Source: Candidatus Paraprochloron terpiosi LD05
Lineage (GTDB): Bacteria; Cyanobacteriota; Cyanobacteriia; Cyanobacteriales; Prochloraceae
NCBI GenBank assembly: GCA_018141785.1
Contig: CP073341.1
Span: 124,001-188,000, forward strand
Length of the DNA stretch: 64,000 nt
Direction: 5' to 3'
Part shown: piece after piece, positions 47,757-56,243 of the stretch
Position numbering within the stretch: the first letter of the stretch is position 1
Layout of the letters: each line of letters opens with the position of its first letter
Position numbers and translations under genes: made by a program
The notes under the pieces: model-generated
What the model was told of the DNA's origin: nothing
Seen by the model: the letters and a program-made list of their open reading frames with translations, nothing else
Database searches by the model: none

Positions 47757-48758
47757 ATGGTTTTATCGTTAGCAGTAGATAAGAAGGTAACACCTTTTGT
47801 AAAAAGACTGTCAGCACCTTTAACTAAGGAAAAAATAACGGTTTTACAAGTCAATCTGGGGAGAAAGTGTAACTTAGCTTGCACCCACTGTCACGTAGAA
47901 GCTGGACCCAAGAGAACGGAAGAATTATCCCCGGAAGTTTGTGGTCAGTTAATTGAATTAATTAACCGCTTTGACCAAATTGAAACCCTGGATTTAACAG
48001 GGGGTGCCCCAGAAATGAACTACGGGTTTCGACCTTTGGTAGCTGCGGCACGAGAGAAAGGAAAAGAAGTCATCGTTCGCTCTAATTTAACCATATTTTT
48101 CGAGCCGGGATTTGAAGATTTGCCGGAATATTTTGCAGAGAATCAATTGCGAGTAATTGCTTCTCTTCCTTGTTATCTCGAAAAAAATGTGGATAAACAA
48201 AGGGGTGCTGGGGTTTATAATACTTCCATAAAAGCAATTAAACGATTAAATAAGTTGGGCTATGGTAGAGACCCAAATTTAATTTTATATTTTGTCTATA
48301 ATCCTCCTTTACCCCAGAATGAGGAGTTTAGTTTAACTCCAAGTCAACAGAACCTGGAACACGACTATAAAGCATACTTGAAGGAATATTTTAGCATTGA
48401 TTTTAATCATCTCTTCACCATTACTAATATTGCCATAGGACGAACCAAGGAATATTTGCAACGAAGACAATTAAATGATGCTTATCTCCAGTTTTTAGCA
48501 GCTAATTTCAATGGGGATACAGTGAGTAATCTGATGTGTCGCAACCAACTGTCTATTGATTATTTGGGCTATGTTTACGACTGTGACTTCAACCAAATGG
48601 AAAATCTACCCGCCACAACTCCCTCAGGAGAAACTTTGACTGTGACTAAGTTGCTGGAAGCTGATACCATAGACTTAATTGAGGTGGTAAAAACCGCATC
48701 TTATTGCTATGGCTGCACTGCGGGTAATGGTTCTAGTTGCGGTGGCTCTTTGGTGTAA
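47757..48758 (+). CDS. arsS: arsenosugar biosynthesis radical SAM protein
   Basis: I take ATG 47757 (MVLSLAVDKKVTP) with AGGAG seven bases before it; the upstream ATG at 47733 lies in a repeat. The 333-residue protein has the radical SAM cluster CNLACTHC, followed by LDLTGGAPEMN, and the C-terminal DUF3641-like part with SYCYGCTAGNGSSCGG. ArsS attaches the 5'-deoxyadenosyl group to methylated arsenic to make arsenosugars. It follows arsM by 42 bases. Confidence 0.93.
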   Translation: MVLSLAVDKKVTPFVKRLSAPLTKEKITVLQVNLGRKCNLACTHCHVEAGPKRTEELSPEVCGQLIELINRFDQIETLDLTGGAPEMNYGFRPLVAAAREKGKEVIVRSNLTIFFEPGFEDLPEYFAENQLRVIASLPCYLEKNVDKQRGAGVYNTSIKAIKRLNKLGYGRDPNLILYFVYNPPLPQNEEFSLTPSQQNLEHDYKAYLKEYFSIDFNHLFTITNIAIGRTKEYLQRRQLNDAYLQFLAANFNGDTVSNLMCRNQLSIDYLGYVYDCDFNQMENLPATTPSGETLTVTKLLEADTIDLIEVVKTASYCYGCTAGNGSSCGGSLV

Positions 48759-48781
48759 CAGTTACCAGTTACCAGTTATAA
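48758..48781. repeat. gttaccagtt short tandem repeat
   Basis: The text cagttaccagttaccagtta is a short tandem motif that also occurs (reverse complemented) at about 28174-28195 and in degraded form at about 55786-55805. It marks intergenic sites only. Confidence 0.6.
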
Positions 48782-48821
48782 GGTGTTCACAGTAAAATGA
48801 CTGAGACGAAGGGAGGAAAAA

Positions 48822-49547
48822 ATGAATTCTAAACTCAAACTAATTATTGGCGCTGTGGTGGTAGCCGCTTTAATTGTTGTAGCCAACCATTTCGGGGTGA
48901 CGGAAAAAATCAATAATCTCTTGACCGCTGCTTTAGATTGGATCGAAAGCCTGGGACCTATAGGTTATTTGGCTTTTATTCTCATCTACATCATCGCTTC
49001 CGCCCTCTTCATATCGGGAGCAGTTCTCACTTTGGGAGCTGGTTTAGCTTTTGGGGTAGTGAAGGGTTCCATTTTGGTCTCCGCAGCCTCCGTTTTAGCC
49101 GCCACCGTGTCTTTTCTCATTGGTCGTTACATTGCTAGGGACAAGGTTGCTAAACTAATTGAAAAGCAGCCCAAATTTAAAGCCATCGACTCTGCGGTGG
49201 CTAAGGAAGGATGGAAAATTGTCGGTTTGACGAGGCTTTCCCCTATTTTCCCCTTTGTGTTCTTAAACTACGCTTTTGGAGTGACCCAAGTATCCCTGAG
49301 AGATTATGTGGTGGCTTCTTGGATTGGCATGATGCCGGGAACAGTAATGTACGTCTATTTAGGTTCTGTGGGGAAAACTGTTGCTGACAAAACAATGACA
49401 CCGGAGGAAAAGGTGCTCTTTGTGGTGGGATTGCTGGTTACAGTTGCTGTTACCGTTTATGTCACCAAAATTGCCAAAAAAGCTTTAGACAGTCAGTTGG
49501 AAAATGAAACAAATACACCGCTCCCAACCGCTGAAAACTCACTCTAG
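48822..49547 (+). CDS. TVP38/TMEM64 (DedA-like) membrane protein
   Basis: The 241-residue protein has six or so hydrophobic segments and the family core GAVLTLGAGLAFGVVKGSIL, then RLSPIFPFVFLNYAFG and MMPGTVMYVYLG. It follows arsS by 63 bases and overlaps a second TVP38 gene. Family members are membrane transporters or scramblase-like; placement with arsM-arsS suggests export of an arsenic metabolite, which is only inference. Confidence 0.9.
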   Translation: MNSKLKLIIGAVVVAALIVVANHFGVTEKINNLLTAALDWIESLGPIGYLAFILIYIIASALFISGAVLTLGAGLAFGVVKGSILVSAASVLAATVSFLIGRYIARDKVAKLIEKQPKFKAIDSAVAKEGWKIVGLTRLSPIFPFVFLNYAFGVTQVSLRDYVVASWIGMMPGTVMYVYLGSVGKTVADKTMTPEEKVLFVVGLLVTVAVTVYVTKIAKKALDSQLENETNTPLPTAENSL

Positions 49548-50211
49548 GAGAAAATTACGACCCAGTCCTCGTTTGTGGCTGGCAGTTGTCCTGGGAGCAG
49601 TACTACTATTCTGCCTTTTTGGTCCCCTGAAAGTCCTCTTTAACCAAGATTTATTGGTGCAATACTTGCGGGCGAACCCATGTTGTGTTACAATACCATT
49701 TATCCTGGTTTACGCAGCGGTAACAGTAATTGGAGTTCCTGGGACAATTTTAACTATTGCTGGGGGACTGGTATTTGGTCTGGGCTGGGGGAGTTTGTGG
49801 TCCGTTATAGGAGCAACTTTAGGAGCCATGGGTTCATTTTGGGCAGCTCGTTACCTATTGCACGATTGGATTGAAAAGCGGTTTGGTGCTCACCCCGCTT
49901 TAGTTAAGTTTAAAGGTGCGGTGCGGTCCAAACCCTTTTCCTTCGTACTGGCGGTTCGTTTTGCTCCCATATCTCCCTTTAATGTGGTGAATTTTTTGTT
50001 TGGTTTAACTCCAATACACTGGGTTCCTTATAGTTTGGGAACCTTTATTGGCATTATTCCCGGAACCTTAGCTTATACTTGGTTGGGAACTAGTGGTTCA
50101 GAAGCCTTAGCTGGGGGAGAACGCCTCCCTTTTATCCTCGCTTTAGGTTTCCTGACCCTTCTCTCCATCATACCGTTTTTGGCTAGGAAAAAGCAACATT
50201 CTGCCTCGTAG
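49504..50211 (+). CDS. TVP38/TMEM64 (DedA-like) membrane protein
   Basis: The 235-residue protein shares the layout of the preceding one (PGTILTIAGGLVFGLGWGSL, RFAPISPFNVVNFLFG, IIPGTLAYTWLG) but is clearly diverged. It starts within the end of the previous gene (44-base overlap in another frame); a later Met is not available for a full first helix, so I keep this start. Two TVP38 proteins in tandem may form one membrane complex. Confidence 0.88.
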   Translation: MKQIHRSQPLKTHSRRKLRPSPRLWLAVVLGAVLLFCLFGPLKVLFNQDLLVQYLRANPCCVTIPFILVYAAVTVIGVPGTILTIAGGLVFGLGWGSLWSVIGATLGAMGSFWAARYLLHDWIEKRFGAHPALVKFKGAVRSKPFSFVLAVRFAPISPFNVVNFLFGLTPIHWVPYSLGTFIGIIPGTLAYTWLGTSGSEALAGGERLPFILALGFLTLLSIIPFLARKKQHSAS

Positions 50212-50239
50212 GCATTGCCCACCAATAAAATTAAAAAAT

Positions 50240-50350
50240 AAACCACAGAGACACAGAGTGCACAGAGAAATGGTGTGATTGAGTTTTCCTTCTACTCTCT
50301 CTGCGCTGGAGCGAGTCTCCGAGCGGCTACCTGCGCCTCTGCGTGAAACA
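50240..50350. repeat. pair of dispersed CTCTGCG-type repeats in opposite orientation
   Basis: The first copy (ccacagagacacagagtgca) and a second (ctctctgcgctggagcgagt then ctgcgcctctgcgtgaaac) face each other and enclose a GC-rich segment. It is the longest instance in the window and could fold into a long hairpin. Confidence 0.6.
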
Positions 50351-50440
50351 ACCTTTTTTTGCCTATAAGATCCAAAGGATGGTAATATAGAGATAGTTCT
50401 GTTTCCATTTTCCATTCCTAGATAATCGGAAGATCGATGA

Positions 50441-50689
50441 ATGAATACTGAAGAAACCAACAAAAATAAGCTTTCCCTTGAACTTAAAGAGTTGGTGGAT
50501 TATATTGAAAAGATACAGAGCATATCTGATTTAGAGGATGAGTCAGAAACGGACAACTCCTTTGATAAGATAGAATCTTGGATTGAGAAAGCGAAGCAAC
50601 AACAAAGCGAACGACGTCAAACTCTCAGATTAAATCATGACAAGGGAAGAAAAAGAATTGCCAGGAAATGGAACTCTTACCAGTCTTAA
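50441..50689 (+). CDS. small acidic protein, hypothetical
   Basis: The 82-residue protein is highly charged (ELKELVDYIEKIQSISDLED, then ESETDNSFDKIESW) and ends with a basic tail. It looks helical. It overlaps the next gene by 53 bases in another frame, so translation is probably coupled. I recognise no family. Confidence 0.55.
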   Translation: MNTEETNKNKLSLELKELVDYIEKIQSISDLEDESETDNSFDKIESWIEKAKQQQSERRQTLRLNHDKGRKRIARKWNSYQS

Positions 50690-51545
50690 GCATTTTATCT
50701 ATTTGGATCGTAACCGTTTGCAATCCTATACATCCCAAATGCTAGATGGTATTACACAGCTCCGTCAGCTCAACGAGACAATACGGGAAAGTTCTACGGA
50801 TACCCCGGTGATTGAAAGTGGAACCGAAACTACAGAGTCTTTCAAAGAGGGAGAAAGTGGTGGTAGTATCAAAATAGTTCATGCAAACCAAAAAAGCTAC
50901 CAGAAGCGCTCCAAAACTAAAGGTTTTGAATCTGGTGGTAAAAGTATAACCACTGAGTCTCTTGAATCTTTGTCAGAAGAAAAGGTAAATCATGACAATA
51001 TTTATATTAATCTAGAAAGAGATCTAATCCAAGCTAATTTTTTAAAAGAAGTTGATGGCCAATTACTTATGAATACCCATTGCCATTCTCTAGTGAAAGT
51101 AAGAGGATTAGCTAGATTCATGGATTGGAATTCTTTTAAAAAAATCGTCAACGGAATTGGTGAATTATTGCCTTATTTGGACAACGAGACGCCCAAAGGA
51201 TTTGCTCCCAACAAAAAAGAACTCAAAAGTGGACTTAAAATCTTGGATATGTTTTCTCTTGGTTCTCTTACCATGCAAGCTAAAGTTGACAATGCCAATA
51301 TTCTGGCATCTCTGAATGAAGAATATCTATCTATAACTCTAGATCAGCTCAGAGCCAGTTATATTATGCCCGGTGACGTCAATGTTATCATAGTAGGAGT
51401 TGTGGCTGGAGAACAAAATTTTTCTAGCCACTTTTCTGGTTTAGCCGGATATATGGATATGAGAGAAATATTGAAAGCTTTTGTGGGAAAAATAGATAAA
51501 GTAATAGATCCCATAGCTATCTATACAGAAATCGAGGCTTCATAA
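50637..51545 (+). CDS. DUF6414-like protein
   Basis: The 302-residue protein has LKHFIYLDRNRLQSYTSQML near the N-terminus, which resembles the DUF6414 start (xxIYLDxxxxxSYxxQ), then a Ser/Glu-rich stretch (residues 50-110) and a compact C-terminal domain ending in YTEIEAS. The first ~15 residues may not be translated. It forms a pair with the small acidic gene. DUF6414 proteins appear in accessory regions of bacterial genomes; a role in defence is only a guess. Confidence 0.6.
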   Translation: MTREEKELPGNGTLTSLKHFIYLDRNRLQSYTSQMLDGITQLRQLNETIRESSTDTPVIESGTETTESFKEGESGGSIKIVHANQKSYQKRSKTKGFESGGKSITTESLESLSEEKVNHDNIYINLERDLIQANFLKEVDGQLLMNTHCHSLVKVRGLARFMDWNSFKKIVNGIGELLPYLDNETPKGFAPNKKELKSGLKILDMFSLGSLTMQAKVDNANILASLNEEYLSITLDQLRASYIMPGDVNVIIVGVVAGEQNFSSHFSGLAGYMDMREILKAFVGKIDKVIDPIAIYTEIEAS

Positions 51546-51556
51546 CCATTTTTCTC

Positions 51557-51600
51557 TCTCCTATCTCTTCCTCTGCGCCCTCTGCGCCTCTGCGGTTTAT
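51557..51600. repeat. dispersed CTCTGCG-type repeat
   Basis: Contains cctctgcgccctctgcgcct followed by ctgcggtttattt; nearly identical to the copy at 13093 and complementary to that at 17040. It lies between the DUF6414 gene and ispF. Confidence 0.75.
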
Positions 51601-51645
51601 TTAAAAAATAGTATACTAACTATAACAATATATGGTAACTGATAA

Positions 51646-52122
51646 ATGAACATCCGCATTGGTAACGGCTATGATATCCATAGACTAGTAGAAGGAAGAC
51701 CCTTAATTCTCGGTGGAGTAAAAATTCCCCACTCCTTAGGCTTGCTGGGACACAGCGATGCTGACGTTCTCACCCATGCTATCATGGATGCTATGCTAGG
51801 TGCTCTAAGTTTGGGCGATATCGGTCATTATTTTCCCCCGTCCGACCCAAAATGGAAAGGCGCTGATAGTTTATTCTTATTAAAAGAGGTGAATGAATTA
51901 GTTCGTGGACGGGGTTGGCAAATTAATAATATGGACTCGGTGATTGTAGCAGAACGTCCCAAACTAAAACCCCATCTTCAAGCCATGGTATCTAACCTAG
52001 CCAACACTTTAGCTATCAGTGAGGATCTAATTGGTATCAAAGCAACTACTAATGAGAAATTGGGACCAGTAGGAAGGGAAGAAGGTATTGCTGCTTACGC
52101 TGTGGTCCTGTTAGTAAGATAA
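51646..52122 (+). CDS. ispF: 2-C-methyl-D-erythritol 2,4-cyclodiphosphate synthase
   Basis: The 158-residue protein carries the IspF hallmarks: [20 protein letters not shown] with the zinc-binding Dx[28 protein letters not shown] and [20 protein letters not shown]. The length is typical. It acts in the MEP isoprenoid pathway. Confidence 0.97.
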   Translation: MNIRIGNGYDIHRLVEGRPLILGGVKIPHSLGLLGHSDADVLTHAIMDAMLGALSLGDIGHYFPPSDPKWKGADSLFLLKEVNELVRGRGWQINNMDSVIVAERPKLKPHLQAMVSNLANTLAISEDLIGIKATTNEKLGPVGREEGIAAYAVVLLVR

Positions 52123-52168
52123 GATAAAGAAAAGTATATGAGCAGGACAAGATGGGGAAAAAAGTGAA

Positions 52169-53058
52169 ATGATTCTTGGGGGCCTTAGCAACTTCCGTAT
52201 AACCTTATATAACCTAGAGGGAAAAATAACCCAGGTAAGTGGTACGAGCTTTGCAGCACCCCACATTACCGCTTCAGTAGCTTTATTGCAAGAATATGGA
52301 CTCTCGTCGTCACGAGGTGATGAAGGCAGTATTGCTCAACTCAGGAGATAAGGTAGAAGATAGTGGGGATGGTTTCTATTTGAGAATGAACCACACTATT
52401 TTCAATGAGCAGAATGGCACTTGGTTATCAGGAAATGCTTATATTGATGATGAAATGCCTTTGGATATCCAACTAGGTACAGGTCATTTGAATGTTTTCC
52501 GTGCCTATCAACAATTTAGCGCCGGTCAACAATCTCCCACCTCCTCCGTGGACAACATGGGTTGGGACTATGGTACTTTAGAGAGCAAATCTCATAAAGA
52601 AGCTCACAGAGACACAGAGGCGCAGAGGATAGCACGGTATGGATGAGCGCTTCAAACGCCTGTTTATAAATCCTCCGTGCCGGAGCGCCTCGGCGCGAGT
52701 GGATTATAAGTTAGAGCAGCTCTTACAAGGTGGCAGTTTTGCCTCTATTACTTTAGCGTGGGATCGGCATGTGGAACTAAATGATTTAGATGGAGATAAA
52801 CAGTACGATATTGGGGAAACTTTCAGCGATCGCGGTTTAAATAACCTGGACATTTACCTCATTTCTACTGATAGGAATAATGAAACTGTTTGTTCTTCAG
52901 TCAGTGAGGTTGATAGTGTGGAGCATATCTTTTGTCCTGTTCCAGAAACTGGTTCTTATAAAATTCGCATTCATTATCGTCAGCAAGTCAATGAGTCCGT
53001 TCAACCTTACATCTTGGCTTGGTGGACATTACCAACCCCGCCCTTAATAATAAACTGA
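52169..53058 (+). pseudogene. subtilisin-like (S8) protease gene, decayed
   Basis: Three frames belong to one gene. The first holds the catalytic Ser motif VSGTSFAAPHITASVALLQE, but the Asp and His regions are missing. At about 52290-52300 the frame shifts and continues as DSRRHEVMKAVLLNSGDKVE with GTGHLNVFRAYQQF and GWDYGTLES. Around 52594-52700 a dispersed repeat (acagagacacagaggcgcag) has been inserted, and the gene resumes in a third frame as LLQGGSFASITLAWDRHVE, ending at 53058. The C-terminal part is a pre-peptidase-like domain. Confidence 0.8.
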
Positions 53059-53141
53059 TCTAGACGCCGAATAATATCACCTTGGCTTTGTCATATAAAT
53101 GTATTATTAAAAGAGCGATCGCCCTAATCTCTATTTATCCC

Positions 53142-53158
53142 GCCCGCTGATTGCGGGC
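53142..53158. terminator. hairpin, possible terminator
   Basis: The perfect arms gcccgc and gcgggc with loop tgatt lie between the two convergent pseudogenes. A weak AT-rich stretch follows. It fits a bidirectional terminator. Confidence 0.5.
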
Positions 53159-53237
53159 TATTTCATAAAACCTCTACAGGGTTTACATTAGTTTATCATC
53201 TTTTTTTAATTGTAAAAGAATTGGTAACTGTTCACTG

Positions 53238-55755
53238 CTATTGCGAAGCAACCGCCCTTGGCGTCCTGCTAACTGCTCGCTGTTCGCTCCACAGGGTGAG
53301 AATTTTTGCCAAAGCGAGAACTTTATTGCTATCGTCGCAACGGCGCAGAGCATGTAAAGCCTTGCCCCAAGTACGATTTAGGGCATATTGATAAGAAAAT
53401 TCTGCTAAGACTTCGTTTGCGTTCGCTGCTTCTGCAAAAGCTAGGGTATCTTGCAAAATAAATTGTCTCATGGGGCTAGGAAGTTCTCTATAGGCAGCTG
53501 CAATGGCACTCAGTGCCTCACTTCGGTTGTATGAGTTCTACAATGTCTTTGGCAACCTTCAATAAGGCTTTTAACGTCTCCTGAGCAGCATTTGAGTCCC
53601 CCAGTTCTCTATAGGCAGCTGCAATGGCACTCAGTGCCTCACTTCGGTTGTATGAGTCCTCAATCTCTTTGGCAACCTTCAATAAGGCTTTTAACATCTC
53701 CTGAGCAGCATTTGAGTCCCCCAGTTTGACCTAGGCAGTTGCAATGGCACTCAGTGCCTCACTTCAGAAGTATGAGTCCTCAATCTCTTTGGCAAGAGCA
53801 AGAGCTTCTTTCAATTGAGTTTCAGCTTGGTTAGTATTGTGTTGTAGGGGAACAACTTTACTAAACTCCCTCAAAAAAGACTCTTTAGCTCCATCAGACT
53901 CAATATGCTCCCGGACTAATTGAAAAGCATATTCCCATTTCCCGTAGTTAGCAATAGCAACCGCTACCTCAGCAGCAGGATCATCGTCAATATTTCTGAA
54001 ATGCTTATCCCAAGGGTTCGTAATGCTCCAGTACACCCGATAGATCTGTCCTTGAGGAGTAAACTGTAACCACCCAGTGAAACTCACCACCATGAGAGCA
54101 AAGACGATGAAAACACTAGCAAATCTATAAATCCGCCTACGACTGCGGGCTAACAAATGTTGCTTCTTCTCCCTCTTGCTCCCCCAATGGGACTTATTTT
54201 TCTCAATAAACCGAAGTTCCCACCATGGGAGCAAATAACGATGACTGCGATTGTTTCCTAACCACTCATTCACTCGACGCTCCAACAATTGATTCGCTCG
54301 ACTCACATTGGTCAATTCCTGGTTAGCTTGTTTCATTACTGCTCCAATGAGACGTTCGTGAGCAAGTTCGTACCCCATCGAGTTATCCTTTTCCACGGGA
54401 GTTATCAACCGCACATCTCCTCTCTCCAACCACTTCACTGCTGCTTTAATTTCCTGGCTTTGAACATGGGGATTTTTAGCTGCCAACTCCTCTAAAGTCA
54501 GCACCCCGGAACGTACCTGCTGCTCCAAATCAATGAGAGCTAATAATACCTTCACCGCTGCTTCTCGTCGCGTTTTCATGGTTTGAGCAAGTAAAACTTC
54601 CTGTAAATAGCGACTCAATAACTCCTCAACTCCCCCAAACTTCTGAAAAGCATTCCCATTAAAAGCTCGTAACTCGGAGGTATTTTGAGCCGTAATCATC
54701 CAGGCTAAAATCTGTAAATCCACTGGAGAAATGAGTCCATCCTCTTTATCTGCTAACTCCTCCTTAGTTAATTTAGCCAGGAAACCCTCATCAAAACCCA
54801 ATTGTTCCGTTTCAGCGATGGCTTTCAGCACCTGAGTTGCTTGCTGGGGGCTGAATTTTTTCAGTTCAAAAACGTCTTGTGGTCCCAAATTATAGCCCAA
54901 GCATTGTTGTACCTCATTGAGACGATAATACAAATCGGAGCGAATGGAAACCACAATTTTTACGTTCCCTACTTCCTCATTATACCATTCTTTTAAACCC
55001 TGTAACAGAGGTTTTCGTTCTTCCACTCCCTTATAATGAACAAACCACTGCTCAAACTGATCCAAAAAGAGCACTACGGGAGAACGAGCTGCTTCTACTG
55101 CTTTGGTAACCAATTGGAGAAAATCTCCCTCCAACCAATCCAAAGGTATCTCCAATGCTTTGGCGATCGCTTTCCGGATAGTTTTGAGAGGTTCTTCATC
55201 GGAAAACCGCACATATACCCCACGAAGATTGTATCCAGGTTCCTTTAAACGGGGTAAAAGTCCCGCTCGCAAAAAGGAAGTTTTCCCACAACCGGATAAA
55301 CCCATCAAAATACCAAAGCGAAAGTCTCCATTGGCAATGGATTCGACACATCGATTCAAGTCTGATTCCCGTTGCAAACGCTTAAAAATTTCTGCATCCT
55401 TTGAAGTAAAAGCTCGCAAACCTTTAATAGCTGTCCACTCTGGAGGTGTTGGTTCTGGAGGTGTTGGTTGTTCCCTACAATAATTCCTTACTGCTATAAT
55501 TAGAGCAGCTATAAAAATGGAGGCAAAAGTCAACCAAAAGGCAATGGGATACCATGGTGGCAAATTTAATGCTTCAGAAACCAACCCCCCTTTGGGTTTA
55601 AACAAGAATAAGCCAACAACATCAACTAGCATCAGTAAGGAAACCCAATTGCGATGAACAATTAATTTTGCCACCCATTGGAGCCATGCAGTCGATGTTT
55701 CTGTTTGGTTTTTGATAGAATCCAAGAAAGGTAGTTTAGGAGGCTCAGAACTCAT
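53238..55755 (-). pseudogene. STAND NTPase with TPR-like repeats, three lesions
   Basis: The N-terminal part has two transmembrane helices (about residues 38-95), then an nSTAND P-loop domain: GLSGCGKTSFLRAGLLPRL, VVLFLDQFEQWF and VVSIRSDLYYRL, and further on a helix plus a third membrane segment. The C-terminal part has 40-residue repeats (SEALSAIAAAYRELGDSNAA). The frame is broken by TGA at 53764-53766 (CGA in the sister repeat), TAG at 53731-53733 (TAT in the sister repeat) and one extra base at 53535-53545. A continuing tail (to 53238) reads MRQFILQDTLAFAEAANANE. Confidence 0.8.
53484..53790 (-). repeat. about 2.5 tandem 120-bp repeats in the STAND gene
   Basis: The motif caatggcactcagtgcctca occurs at 53501, 53622 and 53742, giving spacings of 121 and 120. 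The unit encodes 40 residues. The extra base in the first spacing is the frameshift lesion. Confidence 0.85.
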
Positions 55756-56243
55756 GACATAAACAGGATAGATTTTTATATCGGTTAGCAGTTAACAGTT
55801 GCCAGCTTTGTAGTAAGCTTGTAGGAAGTCTAACGCATCATATCACGTTTATATAGGAAGATATATGCGGATATGAATTAGTAGTTCAAGAAATGCTCAA
55901 TATGCTGATTGTAAAGTGAATCCTCTGTGTTCATCTGTGGTTCATTGTTTTTATTTAAATTCATAAATAAATTTACTTAAGCATAATATTGTGATAAATT
56001 ACCCCCTACGGTCATGGCCCCCGCCGGGAGTTGAGGGAGTTTGGGTTTCTTTTTCATCGGCATTTTTTATTTTGTTTCACCCAGAGGCACAGAGACGCAG
56101 AGAGAGGGATTGGCTTAATAAAAATTATCTCTAATTTATCTTTCTTCAATTTTAGTTGAGTTTATTTTACGATAAATTACAAATTATCATCTTCACGGTT
56201 CAGAAGGAGTTACTCTCACAAATATAGCACTTGGGGGTAAATC
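55756..56243. other. 488-base intergenic region
   Basis: No supported gene. It holds a degraded gttaccagtt-type motif (about 55786-55805), a dispersed repeat (cccagaggcacagagacgca at about 56081-56115) and AT-rich sequence before the EF-G-like gene. A GC-rich patch lies near 56000-56035 (cccccgccgggagttgaggg). The promoter of the EF-G-like gene should be in its last ~100 bases. Confidence 0.6.
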
